From Bacteroidales bacterium (GTDB taxonomy: Bacteria; Bacteroidota; Bacteroidia; Bacteroidales; UBA932), in contig JAILIM010000023.1 of the NCBI GenBank assembly GCA_024695285.1, forward strand, positions 1 through 64,000: 64,000 nucleotides of DNA, written 5' to 3'. The position numbers and the translations under genes were made by a program. Shown piece by piece: positions 44,175-51,422 of this stretch; the first letter of the stretch is position 1, and each line of letters starts with the position of its first letter. The notes under the pieces were generated by a model. The model had not been told where the DNA came from. It did not search any database and saw only the letters and a program-made list of their open reading frames with translations.

Positions 44175-45203
44175 TTATTTAAGAATACTGACCTTGATCT
44201 TGTCGTAGTCAATCTTCAGGCTCTGGTTCTTGTTGATCTTGGCGCCTTCGGTAGCGGTCAGTTCGAAATCAAGAGTAACTTGCTTGATGGTCGGGGAAGA
44301 CTTTGCGCCGTCCACGCTGATGACCACGCTGGTTTTCACAGGGTTGGCGATGGTGCCGGCCTTGATGGGATTGTTGGTCTTGGCGGTCACGCCGTTGACA
44401 TCCTTGCCGGTGCAGGCGATTTCGAAAGGAATGGTGCTGGTCACGTCGCAGTAGATATCAAAGCTGTTGGCATCGATGTCGTAGTCGCCGAGGTTCAGAC
44501 CAAGGTCCTTGAGAGTATGCTTGATATGGATCTTGTCGCCGGCCTTGAAGTGGAACGGGGTGATAAGGGCACCCACGATCTTGAAGGTATAGGTGTCAGA
44601 TGCTGCAAGTTTCTTGCTGCTCTTTGCAGATTCGCTGACCTCCATCTCGATCAACATGTTTCCTGAAGGCTTCTTGTTGAGGATCTTCTGGAGATCCGAC
44701 GGGGGAGTCACGACCTCGTCGCAGCCGGAGGCGGCGGTGGTGCCGCCCTTGGCGATGAGAACTTTGTAGCCGATGGCCTTTGCCGGAACGACAACGGAGA
44801 AGCCGGCATTCTCACCGTTAAGCTGGACGCTGCCTGTGAATTTTACGGGCTTTTCTGCAGGATTGTCGAACACAAGCTTGATCTGGGAATCCTCGATGAC
44901 GGCGCCATTGGAGATTTCGGGCATGTCTTCAATCTTGATCGAAAGGCTGCCGACCTTTGTCGAACCGCTGGAAGGAAGAGTAATGGACTGGGAAATGGAG
45001 TTCTGGGCTTCACTGACGACAGCCATTTCGCCGCTATTATCTGCAGCCAGAGCACTTTCGCCTTCAATGTTGAGGAATTCAGTGGAAGAAGTCTGGGTTG
45101 TCTTGTCCACGTTAACGTCGACACCCAGATTCTTGAGCCCCTCAAGACACGACACCGCGCAGAAAGCGACGGCGGAAATCAAAACGAATTTTCCAAATTT
45201 CAT
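44175..45203 (-). CDS. Lipoprotein of unknown function
   Basis: A 342-residue lipoprotein (lipobox AVSC, Cys19). The mature part reads as several beta-sandwich repeats with similar phrases (FDNPAEKPVKFTGSVQLNG, FTVKxx-like strands, VTLDFELTATEGAKI). No enzymatic motif found. A TATATTTG box at 45229-45236 (minus strand) lies 26 bp before the ATG and may be the -7 element. It stands alone between a bidirectional terminator and the divergent feoAB gene. Confidence 0.65.
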   Translation of the reverse strand: MKFGKFVLISAVAFCAVSCLEGLKNLGVDVNVDKTTQTSSTEFLNIEGESALAADNSGEMAVVSEAQNSISQSITLPSSGSTKVGSLSIKIEDMPEISNGAVIEDSQIKLVFDNPAEKPVKFTGSVQLNGENAGFSVVVPAKAIGYKVLIAKGGTTAASGCDEVVTPPSDLQKILNKKPSGNMLIEMEVSESAKSSKKLAASDTYTFKIVGALITPFHFKAGDKIHIKHTLKDLGLNLGDYDIDANSFDIYCDVTSTIPFEIACTGKDVNGVTAKTNNPIKAGTIANPVKTSVVISVDGAKSSPTIKQVTLDFELTATEGAKINKNQSLKIDYDKIKVSILK

Positions 45204-45264
45204 ATCGCAATTAGTTTTTAGTTATGCGCAAATATACAGTTATTTTTGAAAAAAGTGTTCCCTA

Positions 45265-45295
45265 TTGCTGTAAAAAGAAACAATTCTTAACTTTG
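45265..45295 (+). promoter_or_regulatory. Promoter of feoAB
   Basis: TTG at 45265-45267, a 20-bp spacer, then TAACTTTG at 45288-45295: an exact fit to the Bacteroidales consensus, 20 bp before the ATG at 45316. I looked for an iron-box-like palindrome here and did not find a clear one. Confidence 0.6.
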
Positions 45296-45315
45296 AGGCC
45301 CGAAACAGAGTAGAA

Positions 45316-46695
45316 ATGACCATAGATAAACTTGACATAGGGAGCAGCGCCGTCATTGAATCGATAGGCGGCGAAGGTGTCGGGAGGATGCACTTCCTGG
45401 ACATGGGCCTGACCCCCGGCACGCCGGTGCAGGTGGTGTCCCGCGCCCCTCTCGGCGACCCGATCCAGCTTCTTGTCCGGGGCTATGCGCTGACCCTTCG
45501 AAAGGCCGACGCCGCATCCATCACTGTACGTCCTGTCGAAGTTGAGACGCCAGAATCAGGCGAGGCTGGAGCCGGAAACGACGGCCGAAACGCCTACCTC
45601 CACGACCACAACGCCCACCCGGGCCTCGGCGAGGGCGGCAAATACCACTCCAAGGATCACGAAAACGCGCTCCCGAAGGGTACCGTGCTCACTTTTGCGC
45701 TCGCCGGCCAGCAGAACTGCGGCAAGACCACCCTCTTCAACGTGCTTACCGGCTCCAGCCAGCATGTCGGCAACTTCCCCGGAGTCACCGTGGACCGCAA
45801 GGAAGGCGTCATCCGCGGCTATCCCGAGACCACCATCACCGACCTCCCGGGCATTTATTCACTTTCACCGTACACCGCAGAGGAGGTTGTCTCCCGCGAA
45901 TTCATACTTGATCCCGACACGCGCGGCCTCATCAACATAGTCGATGCGTCCAACATTGAAAGGAACCTCTACCTGACCCTCCAGCTGATGGAGCTCAACG
46001 TGCCTATGGTGCTGGCGCTCAACATGATGGACGAGGTGCGCGGCAACGGCGGCTCCATCCGCATCAATGAAATGGAGCGCATCCTGGGCATCCCCGTGGT
46101 GGGCATTTCCGCCGCCGCCAACGAAGGCATCGACGAGCTCGTGGAACACGCGGTCCACGTGGCGCGCTACCAGGAAGGCCCCGCCCGCAACGACTTCTGC
46201 GGCGAGGAAGACCACGGCGGCGCCGTCCACCGCTGCCTCCACAGCGTGATGCACCTCATAGAGCGCCACGCCGAAGAGGCACACATCCCCGCCCGTTTCG
46301 CCGCCACTAAGCTCATAGAGGGCGACGCCCTCGTGGAGAAGGCCCTCAAGCTCACGGAATCTGAGCGCACCACCATCGAAAGCATCATACGCACGATGGA
46401 GGAGGAGCGCGGGCTCGACAGGGCCGCCGCCGTCACCGCCCTGATAACCGGCTTCCTCGCAAAGGAGAGCGTGGTCTCTTCGATGGAGGTGCTGGGGGTG
46501 CTCGGCACGCTGACTGCCGCCTCGGCGGTGTCGCTGCTGGTCTTCTGCCTGCTCTACACGCCCTGTGTGGCCGCAATCGCGTCCGTCAAGCGGGAGCTCG
46601 GCGGAAAGTGGGCCGCGTTCATGGTCGTGTTCCAGTGCCTCGTGGCCTGGGTGGTGGCTTTCGGAGTGTATCAGATAGCACTGCTGGTCGTATGA
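45316..46695 (+). CDS. feoB: FeoA-FeoB fusion with a large internal deletion of the membrane domain
   Basis: FeoAB fusions of Bacteroidota are about 800-850 residues; this is 459. Residues 1-75 are FeoA (SH3-like). A His/Asp-rich linker (about 80-120) follows, then the FeoB G domain with G1 AGQQNCGKTT (130-139), G3 DLPG (176-179) and G4 NMMD (236-239). After RTMEEERGLDR (about 368) the sequence jumps to AAVTALITGFLAKESVV, which in full-length FeoB comes near the C-terminus, and then VFCLLYTPCVAAIASVKREL to the end. The Gate helices and the Cys-containing core motifs are gone, leaving about three membrane helices. The frame is intact. It is either a minimal variant, a dying gene or an assembly collapse; ferrous iron transport is doubtful. 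Confidence 0.88.
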   Translation: MTIDKLDIGSSAVIESIGGEGVGRMHFLDMGLTPGTPVQVVSRAPLGDPIQLLVRGYALTLRKADAASITVRPVEVETPESGEAGAGNDGRNAYLHDHNAHPGLGEGGKYHSKDHENALPKGTVLTFALAGQQNCGKTTLFNVLTGSSQHVGNFPGVTVDRKEGVIRGYPETTITDLPGIYSLSPYTAEEVVSREFILDPDTRGLINIVDASNIERNLYLTLQLMELNVPMVLALNMMDEVRGNGGSIRINEMERILGIPVVGISAAANEGIDELVEHAVHVARYQEGPARNDFCGEEDHGGAVHRCLHSVMHLIERHAEEAHIPARFAATKLIEGDALVEKALKLTESERTTIESIIRTMEEERGLDRAAAVTALITGFLAKESVVSSMEVLGVLGTLTAASAVSLLVFCLLYTPCVAAIASVKRELGGKWAAFMVVFQCLVAWVVAFGVYQIALLVV

Positions 46696-46886
46696 GTTCC
46701 GTTGTGCTCTCCCCCAATCGTTTGGCAGTAGGAGCCCGGAGTGCCCTGGCGGCTGCTTGCCGTGGTGCCGTTTCCGGAGGTTGCTGGAGTGCCCAGGCTG
46801 CTGCTTGCCGTGGTGCCGTTGCCGGAGGTTTCCAGAGGCCCTGGATTGCTGCTTGCCGTTTTGTGGCTGGAGGAGTGGCTTTATGA
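46692..46886 (+). CDS. Small ORF made of 16-residue repeats, coupled to feoB
   Basis: The ATG overlaps the feoB stop as ATGA and its own TGA overlaps the next ATG as ATGA, so a ribosome could pass through all three. The 64 residues are built from a 48-bp tandem repeat (ctgcttgcc at 46753, 46801 and 46849) that gives ALAAACRGAVSGG, AQAAACRGAVAGG and PWIAACRFVAGG. Composition is odd (Ala, Gly, Cys, Arg) and I know no such family. It may be only a repeat that happened to stay in frame; the double coupling is the reason to list it. Confidence 0.35.
   Translation: MSSVVLSPNRLAVGARSALAAACRGAVSGGCWSAQAAACRGAVAGGFQRPWIAACRFVAGGVAL
46753..46878 (+). repeat. 48-bp tandem repeat, about 2.6 copies
   Basis: Units begin with CTGCTTGCCGT at 46753, 46801 and 46849, exactly 48 bp apart, and the first two share CTGCTTGCCGTGGTGCCGTT. 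It lies between feoB and the Cys-rich peptide gene and is the first of several tandem arrays in the next 1.4 kb. Confidence 0.85.
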
Positions 46887-47023
46887 ATCTGGCCAGCTGG
46901 ATAGTCCTGGGGGTGGTCCTCGCCGCCTTTGTCGGGGCGGTCGCCTTCCTTATCCACCGCCGTCGCCGCCTCGGCTCCTCCGCCTGCGAAGGCTGCTCCC
47001 TCCGCTCCCTCTGCCGGAAATAA
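46883..47023 (+). CDS. FeoB-associated Cys-rich membrane protein
   Basis: A 46-residue protein: one membrane helix (LASWIVLGVVLAAFVGAVAF) followed by an Arg-rich loop and the end CEGCSLRSLC. This is the layout of the FeoB-associated Cys-rich family that lies directly after feoB in many Bacteroidota and Firmicutes and may play the FeoC-like role. Its presence confirms that the upstream gene was once a working feoB. It is too short for ordinary ORF cut-offs. Confidence 0.82.
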   Translation: MNLASWIVLGVVLAAFVGAVAFLIHRRRRLGSSACEGCSLRSLCRK

Positions 47024-47053
47024 TGAGGACCAGTGCCACTGAATTGGCCCTTC

Positions 47054-47190
47054 ACTGGCCTCGGCGGCAAAAGTGATGGGGAAGGTCTCAAAAAGATGCC
47101 GATACCTTCCCCGCCGAATCTGCCCTACGCTGGCCTCGGCGCCAGAACCAATGGGGAAGATCCCCCATGTCAAATTAGACCTTCCCCAGA
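47054..47190. repeat. Two imperfect 75-bp repeat units
   Basis: CTGGCCTCGGCG occurs at 47055 and 47130 and each is followed by a close form of GATGGGGAAGA/GG. No gene is supported; frames crossing it are antisense to or out of phase with known genes. Confidence 0.55.
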
Positions 47191-47228
47191 TCCCCTCCGG
47201 ACCTTCCCTGCAGCGCCTCCCTCTTTCC

Positions 47229-47575
47229 GCGAAAGGAGCGTCCGCCCCTCCGCAGTCCCGTCGCTGCACGGATACAGCTGCAGCGCCCCCGCCGCCCTCC
47301 GCGACAGGATCAGCAGCGCCTCCATAATCCCGTCGCCGCAAGGATACGGCTGCAGCGCCCCTCCCACCCTCCGCGACAGGATCAGCAGCGCCTCCATAAT
47401 CCCGTCGCCGCAAGGATATGGCTGCAGCTCCCCTCCCACCCTCCGCGACAGGATCAGCAGCGCCTCCATAATCCCGTCGCCGCAAGAATACGGCTGCAGC
47501 GCCCTCGCCGCCCGCCGCGACAGGACCGTCCGGACCTTCACAGTCCCGTCGCTGAACTGATACTGCTGCATCGCC
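47229..47575. repeat. 72-bp tandem array, about five units (repeat block B, inner part)
   Basis: GCGACAGGATCAGC-type unit starts fall at 47229, 47301, 47373, 47445 and 47517, exactly 72 bp apart. Because 72 is a multiple of three, several frames stay open and give 24-residue repeats such as LRDRISSASIIPSPQGYGC. The reverse-complement array at 50296-50440 has the same 72-bp step. Differences between the two arrays fall mostly at codon positions 1 and 2 in the open frames, and one frame has a stop in each unit of the other array, so protein coding is not supported. Confidence 0.85.
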
Positions 47576-47584
47576 CCTCCCACC

Positions 47585-47850
47585 ATTGGCGCAGGTCTGG
47601 GCTCTCCGCGGCGCAGGTCCCTGGCTAAGGTGGCGCAGGTCCGAAGCTAAGGTGGAGCAGGTCTGAAAAAGTATAGAGGACCTGCACCGTTGGAATGCTC
47701 CAGAGCGCTGTTTCGTGGCGCAAGTCCCACAGAGAAAAACAGACCTGCGCCGCACAGTGGGCGGACTTGCACAAGGGAGACAGGAACCTGTGCCACTCTG
47801 CCGGGGGACCTGCACCACTCTGTAGGAGTACCTGCGCCAAATGGGAAAAG
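47585..47850. repeat. Copy B of the GGCGCAGGTCC interspersed repeat family
   Basis: Repeated GGCGCAGGTC and GACCTGCGCC forms every 20-40 bp. Its reverse complement is nearly identical over more than 200 bp to 50065-50290, apart from two indels of about 22 bp, each bounded by the GGCGCAGGT core. This shows that the blocks change by gain or loss of whole core-to-core units. The block continues directly from the 72-bp array. Confidence 0.85.
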
Positions 47851-47869
47851 CTATTCCCTTCCTTTAGTT

Positions 47870-48143
47870 TCCGGGGACACTGGTGGCTTGATTTGCGCAC
47901 GGGAGTGGCCAGGCAGGCTATCCCGGGGCGCATGGGGCACGTTTTGGGCACGTGGAAGGCTGGCAGCGCTATCCCGGGGGCATATGGGACCTGTTATGAG
48001 CACGGGGCACGGGGCACGGGACACGGGGCACGGGGACGGAGGTCCTGCCGGGATTCTGCCTGCAATCAGCGGGGAATCTGCCGGGAATCAGCCTGAAATC
48101 TGCCGGGAATCAGCCTGAAATCTGCCGGGAATCTGCCTGAAAT
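47870..48143. repeat. Low-complexity repeats up to the psuG stop codon
   Basis: Two copies of a GCTATCCCGGGG-CATGGG-type unit (47918 and 47970), then a run of GGGGCAC units (about 47999-48036), then a 22-bp repeat with CTGCCGGGAATC at 48078, 48100 and 48122 that runs into the psuG stop codon. No gene seen. Confidence 0.75.
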
Positions 48144-49054
48144 CAGCGGGCGAGGCAGCGGGCGGTGGCGGCGGCGAGGCGGGCGTTGTTGAGCACCAGC
48201 TGGATGTTGGAGGCGAGGCTGTCGCCGCCGGTGATGTCCTTGATGCGGGCGAGAAGGAAGGGCGTGGTCTCTTTGCCCTTGATGCCCTTGGCGTTGGCTT
48301 CGGCGACGGCCTGGTCGATGGCGGCGTTGATGCGGTCCGGATCCATCGAGTACTCTTCTGGGATGGGGTTGGTCACGAGCATGCCACCTTTGAGCCCCAT
48401 CTCCAACTTGGCGCGGAAGGCGGCGGCGAGTTCTTCGGGACTGTCGATGCGATAGTCCACCCGGAAGCCGCTGCGGCGGGTGTAGAAGGCGGGCAATTCC
48501 TCTGTGCCATAGCCGATTACGGGGACGCCCTTGGTCTCGAGATACTCAAGCGTCAGGCCGAGGTCGAGGATGGATTTGGCGCCGGCGCATATGACCATGA
48601 CCGGGGTCTGGGCCAGTTCTTCGAGGTCGGCGGAGATATCCATGGTGGTCTCCGCTCCGCGGTGGACGCCGCCGATACCGCCGGTCGCGAAGACCTTGAT
48701 TCCGGCCATCGCGGCGATGATCATTGTGGTCGTGACGGTGGTCGCGCCGTCGGCACCGCGGGCCACGAGCACCGGCAGGTCGCGCCGTGAGGCTTTCGCC
48801 ACGGCCCGGCCGCTCTTACCCAGGTGCTCTATCTCAGCGCGGCCCAGGCCCGCCTTGAGGCGGCCGCCGATGACGGCGATGGTCGCGGGCACGGCTCCTG
48901 CGTCGCGGATGGTCTGTTCCACTTTCAGTGCCGTTTCCACGTTCTGGGGATAGGGCATGCCGTGGGAAATTATGGTGGATTCGAGGGCTACGACGGGGCC
49001 GCCTGCAGCGAGCGCCGCCTGCACCTCGGGGGATATGTCGAGGTATTTATTCAT
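48143..49054 (-). CDS. psuG: Pseudouridine-5'-phosphate glycosidase
   Basis: A 303-residue enzyme of the PsuG/IndA family that splits pseudouridine 5'-phosphate into uracil and ribose 5-phosphate, breaking a C-C glycosidic bond. Hallmarks: VALESTIISHGMPYPQN, TTMIIAAMAGIKVFATGGIGGVHRG with the metal/substrate residues, GAKSILDLGLTLEYLETKGVPV and the NPIPEE segment. The start at 49054 (MNKYLDIS) overlaps the psuK stop by 8 bp; an ATG at 49075 lies further into psuK. Forms the usual two-gene pseudouridine catabolism operon. It is bounded downstream by repeats. Confidence 0.94.
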   Translation of the reverse strand: MNKYLDISPEVQAALAAGGPVVALESTIISHGMPYPQNVETALKVEQTIRDAGAVPATIAVIGGRLKAGLGRAEIEHLGKSGRAVAKASRRDLPVLVARGADGATTVTTTMIIAAMAGIKVFATGGIGGVHRGAETTMDISADLEELAQTPVMVICAGAKSILDLGLTLEYLETKGVPVIGYGTEELPAFYTRRSGFRVDYRIDSPEELAAAFRAKLEMGLKGGMLVTNPIPEEYSMDPDRINAAIDQAVAEANAKGIKGKETTPFLLARIKDITGGDSLASNIQLVLNNARLAAATARCLAR

Positions 49055-49931
49055 ACTTGAGTTTCTTGATTTCATCGTTCACGGCTTCGACCGTGCGCAT
49101 CGCGAGGTTTGCGCAGCGGATTCCGAAGCGGGCGGCATCCACGGCGGAGGCCTCAGGGCCCGCGTGAACTATGCCGGCCAACAGGGCGTCACCGGCTCCG
49201 GTGGTGCTGACCAGGCCTTCCGCGGGCAGGGCAGGCAGGTGGGTTTCCTCTCCGTCTTCCCGTACCACCAGCCCGTCTGAGCCCCTGCTCACGTAGATCC
49301 TGCCAACCTTGGTGCCCAGAGTCCTGCCGGGGGCGAACAGGCCGAGGGACTCCGCCTCCAGGCGGTTGCATTTCAGGGCGAAAACCGGGTCCGGATGCAG
49401 CCTGGACACACCGAGGGCCTCCTTCAGGCGAGCCGCCTTGGCCGACGACACGGCGTCAATGTACAGGGGCGGGATGCAGCATGCCACCAGCAGTCCAAGC
49501 GTTTCCGCCGGCAGGTTGGTGTCGGCAACCACGGCGTCGGCGCCGTTGATGGCATTCATCCGCCGCTCAAGCCATTCTGGGGTCATCAGGCCCGTGACCG
49601 CCATGTCCGCCACGCCGCCGAGCAGCTCGCCGTCGGAATCGTTCACGCTCACGAAGCACGCGTTCCGGGCGCCCTTGACCGTCTGGCTGTACTTAGTGCC
49701 GATGCCGGACGAGGCGCAGTGCTCCCTGAGCATGCGGCCAAAGCCGTCGTCGCCGAACACGGTGACGAGTTCCACCTTGTCGCCAAGCAGGGCGAGATTA
49801 TGTGCAATGTTGCGCCCCACGCCTCCCGGGGACGTGCGTACGTTGCCGGGATTGGAGTCCCGGGCCACGAAAGGGACTGCGGTCGTGGCACAGATGTCCA
49901 CGTTTGCTCCGCCTATGACAAAAACTTTCAT
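49047..49931 (-). CDS. psuK: Pseudouridine kinase (PfkB family)
   Basis: A 294-residue PfkB-type kinase. Motifs: FVIGGANVDI at the start, NPGNVRTSPGGVGRNIAHNLALLG for substrate, and the catalytic/ATP site VSTTGAGDALLAGIVHA near the C-terminus. Placement with psuG makes pseudouridine the likely substrate, phosphorylated at the 5' position. The start at 49931 follows a TAnnTTTG-type box at 49939; the ATG at 49994 lies upstream of that box. Confidence 0.9.
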   Translation of the reverse strand: MKVFVIGGANVDICATTAVPFVARDSNPGNVRTSPGGVGRNIAHNLALLGDKVELVTVFGDDGFGRMLREHCASSGIGTKYSQTVKGARNACFVSVNDSDGELLGGVADMAVTGLMTPEWLERRMNAINGADAVVADTNLPAETLGLLVACCIPPLYIDAVSSAKAARLKEALGVSRLHPDPVFALKCNRLEAESLGLFAPGRTLGTKVGRIYVSRGSDGLVVREDGEETHLPALPAEGLVSTTGAGDALLAGIVHAGPEASAVDAARFGIRCANLAMRTVEAVNDEIKKLKYE

Positions 49932-49938
49932 AAGTACG

Positions 49939-49946
49939 CAAAGATA
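49939..49946 (-). promoter_or_regulatory. Putative -7 box of psuK-psuG
   Basis: Minus strand TATCTTTG matches TAnnTTTG, 7 bp before the psuK ATG. No -33 TTG at the right spacing is apparent because the repeat block begins there. Confidence 0.4.
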
Positions 49947-49964
49947 ATAAAAAATAGTTGTTAC

Positions 49965-50295
49965 TGCGGCGCAGGTTCCAATAGAGTGACGCATGAGCCC
50001 AACATAGCGGACAGGACACTCCGAAAAAGTGGCGCAGGTCCCCAGTACTTACGGGGCAGGTTCTCCGGCAGAGTGGCGCAGGTTCCTGTCTCGCTGGTGC
50101 AAGTCCACCCACTGTGCGGCGCAGGTCCCCATCACTTTTGGCGCAGGTCTGTTTCTCTCCGGGGGACTTGCGCCACAAAACAGCGCTCTGGGGCATTCCA
50201 ACGGTGCAGGTCCTCTATACTTTTTCGGACCTGCTCCACCTTAGCCAGGGACCTGCGCCGCGGAGAGCCCAGACTTGCGCCAATGGTAGGAGGGG
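49965..50295. repeat. Copy C of the GGCGCAGGTCC repeat family, inverted relative to copy B
   Basis: Core motifs in one orientation (50034, 50073, 50122, 50140) then in the other (50164, 50228, 50250, 50272). From about 50065 it matches the reverse complement of 47585-47850, including gcattccaacggtgcagg and tcctctatactttttc, which are not part of the core motif. Copies B and C thus form long inverted repeats around psuG-psuK. Confidence 0.85.
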
Positions 50296-50440
50296 CGCTG
50301 CAGTAGTATCCTTGCAGCGACGGGATTGTGGAGGTGCTGTCGGTCCTGTCGCGGAGGGTGGGAGGGGAGTTGCAGTAGTATCCTTGCAGCGACGGGATTG
50401 TGGAGGCGCAGCTGATCCTGTCGCGGAGGGAGGAGGGAGG
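50296..50440. repeat. 72-bp tandem repeat, two units (inverted relative to 47229-47575)
   Basis: CTGTCGCGGAGGG recurs at 50346 and 50418, 72 bp apart, each preceded by CCTTGCAGCGACGGGATTG. It is the reverse complement of the array at 47229-47575 with fewer units, and joins copy C in the same order as that array joins copy B. One frame has TAG in each unit. Confidence 0.8.
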
Positions 50441-50484
50441 GAGGGAGGCGAGGCCAGGAAGGATACATGCCGGAATGCTGGAGG

Positions 50485-50640
50485 TAGCCCGGACCTGCAC
50501 AGCAGAGGGTGCGGACCTGCGCCGATGGTAGCCCGGACCTGCACAGCAGAGGGTGCGTACCTGCGCCGATGGTAGCCCGGACTTGCACAGCAGAGGGTGC
50601 GGACCTGCGCCGATGGTAGTCCGTACCTGCGTCGCGGAGA
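50485..50640. repeat. 44-bp tandem repeat, about 3.5 units
   Basis: TAGCCCGGACCTGCAC (or close forms) begins at 50485, 50529, 50573 and 50617, exactly 44 bp apart. Each unit holds two ACCTGC cores (GGACCTGCACAGC and GGACCTGCGCCGATGG). 44 is not a multiple of three, so no frame can stay in register, which argues against coding. Confidence 0.85.
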
Positions 50641-50672
50641 GCGACATCTTAGTCTATTAATGTAAAATAAAC

Positions 50673-50703
50673 TTGACAAATTGTAAAAAATATTTTACCT
50701 TTG
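50673..50703 (+). promoter_or_regulatory. Promoter of the membrane-protein/HTH gene pair
   Basis: TTG at 50673-50675, a 20-bp spacer, then TACCTTTG at 50696-50703: an exact Bacteroidales -33/-7 fit. It leaves a leader of about 87 nt before the ATG at 50797. The AT-rich base composition begins just after the repeat block ends. Confidence 0.65.
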
Positions 50704-50796
50704 ACCTCGAATACTTGACCTTCCCTGAGAATGGTTGACACTTCTGGGGTGGTTTAACTAGATTTATTCACAAAAACTTTTGCTCCCGAAAACGAA

Positions 50797-51198
50797 ATGA
50801 AACTGTTACCGCACTATGTCAACATCGCCGCAATATGTTGGCTGATCCTTTGGGCCATCGTACGCAGCACCCTTCCTTTCTTCCTTCCCCAGCCGCCGGA
50901 GTGGCCTCTCTGGACAATCATCTTGAATGTGATTGCTTTGGGCCTGGCTTGCTTCTCCGCGGAAAAGGTCGAAGACGAGATGATCAATCAATTGAGATTG
51001 AAGTCAATAGCTTTTACAGCCGGATTGTATTTGTTAATCCACATTTCCTGGTTTTTCCTGTCCCTGACAAGCCTTCCTGAAATGTTGATAGATTTCTTCA
51101 AAATGCTTTCAGAGGATGCCGGTATCTGGTTTTTCCTCTATCTGATTATCTTGAAAATCCGTATATTTGCCGTTGGCAGGAGGATGGCAAATGACTAA
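50797..51198 (+). CDS. Small four-helix membrane protein paired with an HTH regulator
   Basis: A 133-residue protein with four hydrophobic segments (about 8-30, 38-55, 68-92, 106-126). A charged loop (SAEKVEDEMINQLRLKSIAF) lies between the second and third. The layout resembles the DUF2178-like membrane partners found beside small Cro/CI-type regulators. Its stop overlaps the HTH gene by 8 bp, so the two are co-translated, often a sign that the membrane protein controls or is controlled by the regulator. Function unknown. Confidence 0.68.
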   Translation: MKLLPHYVNIAAICWLILWAIVRSTLPFFLPQPPEWPLWTIILNVIALGLACFSAEKVEDEMINQLRLKSIAFTAGLYLLIHISWFFLSLTSLPEMLIDFFKMLSEDAGIWFFLYLIILKIRIFAVGRRMAND

Positions 51199-51391
51199 CA
51201 ACATCAGGATAGAGCGATTGAAACTAGGCCTGACCCAGGAGGAACTTGCGGACAGGCTTGATGTGAGCCGGCAGACGGTCAATGCCCTGGAAAAGGGCAA
51301 GTACTGTCCGTCCACCATCCTTGCTCTGAAATTGTCCCGTCTTTTCGGAATCCCCGTCAACGATTTCTTCTCGCTCGACGAAACTGATTAA
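51191..51391 (+). CDS. Cro/CI-type HTH transcriptional regulator
   Basis: A 66-residue protein that is one HTH_3 domain: [20 protein letters not shown], then [17 protein letters not shown] as recognition helix, and a short helical end [14 protein letters not shown]. The start at 51191 ([11 protein letters not shown]) overlaps the membrane-protein gene; the ATG at 51167 is further inside it. Such small regulators usually bind their own promoter. Confidence 0.88.
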   Translation: MTNNIRIERLKLGLTQEELADRLDVSRQTVNALEKGKYCPSTILALKLSRLFGIPVNDFFSLDETD

Positions 51392-51405
51392 GCGGAAAAA
51401 GTTCC

Positions 51406-51413
51406 TATCTTTG
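51406..51413 (+). promoter_or_regulatory. Putative -7 box of the suf operon
   Basis: TATCTTTG matches TAnnTTTG, 9 bp before the sufB ATG at 51423. No clear TTG -33 box; a near-match is weak. The box also helps to choose the ATG at 51423 over the one at 51411. Confidence 0.45.
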
Positions 51414-51422
51414 CAGGATACA

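Noticed and set aside
47033..47560. A 175-codon plus-strand frame through the 72-bp array (LRDRISSASIIPSPQGYGC repeats)
   Set aside because: Same reason: several frames are open at once, differences between the arrays are mostly at first and second codon positions, and no start context or neighbour supports it.
46619..47818. A 399-codon open frame on the minus strand with 24-residue repeats
   Set aside because: It is antisense to the end of feoB and to the Cys-rich peptide gene, and stays open only because the arrays have periods of 48, 72 and 75 bp, all multiples of three. The matching inverted array does not show synonymous-type change in that frame.
47229..47850. Possible CRISPR array because of evenly spaced repeats
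   Set aside because: Units are contiguous tandem repeats without unique spacers, periods are 72 and about 22-44 bp, and no cas genes are near.
50485..50640. Possible CRISPR-like or iteron origin array of 44 bp
   Set aside because: Whole units repeat without spacers, and no replication initiator gene or AT-rich unwinding region accompanies it.
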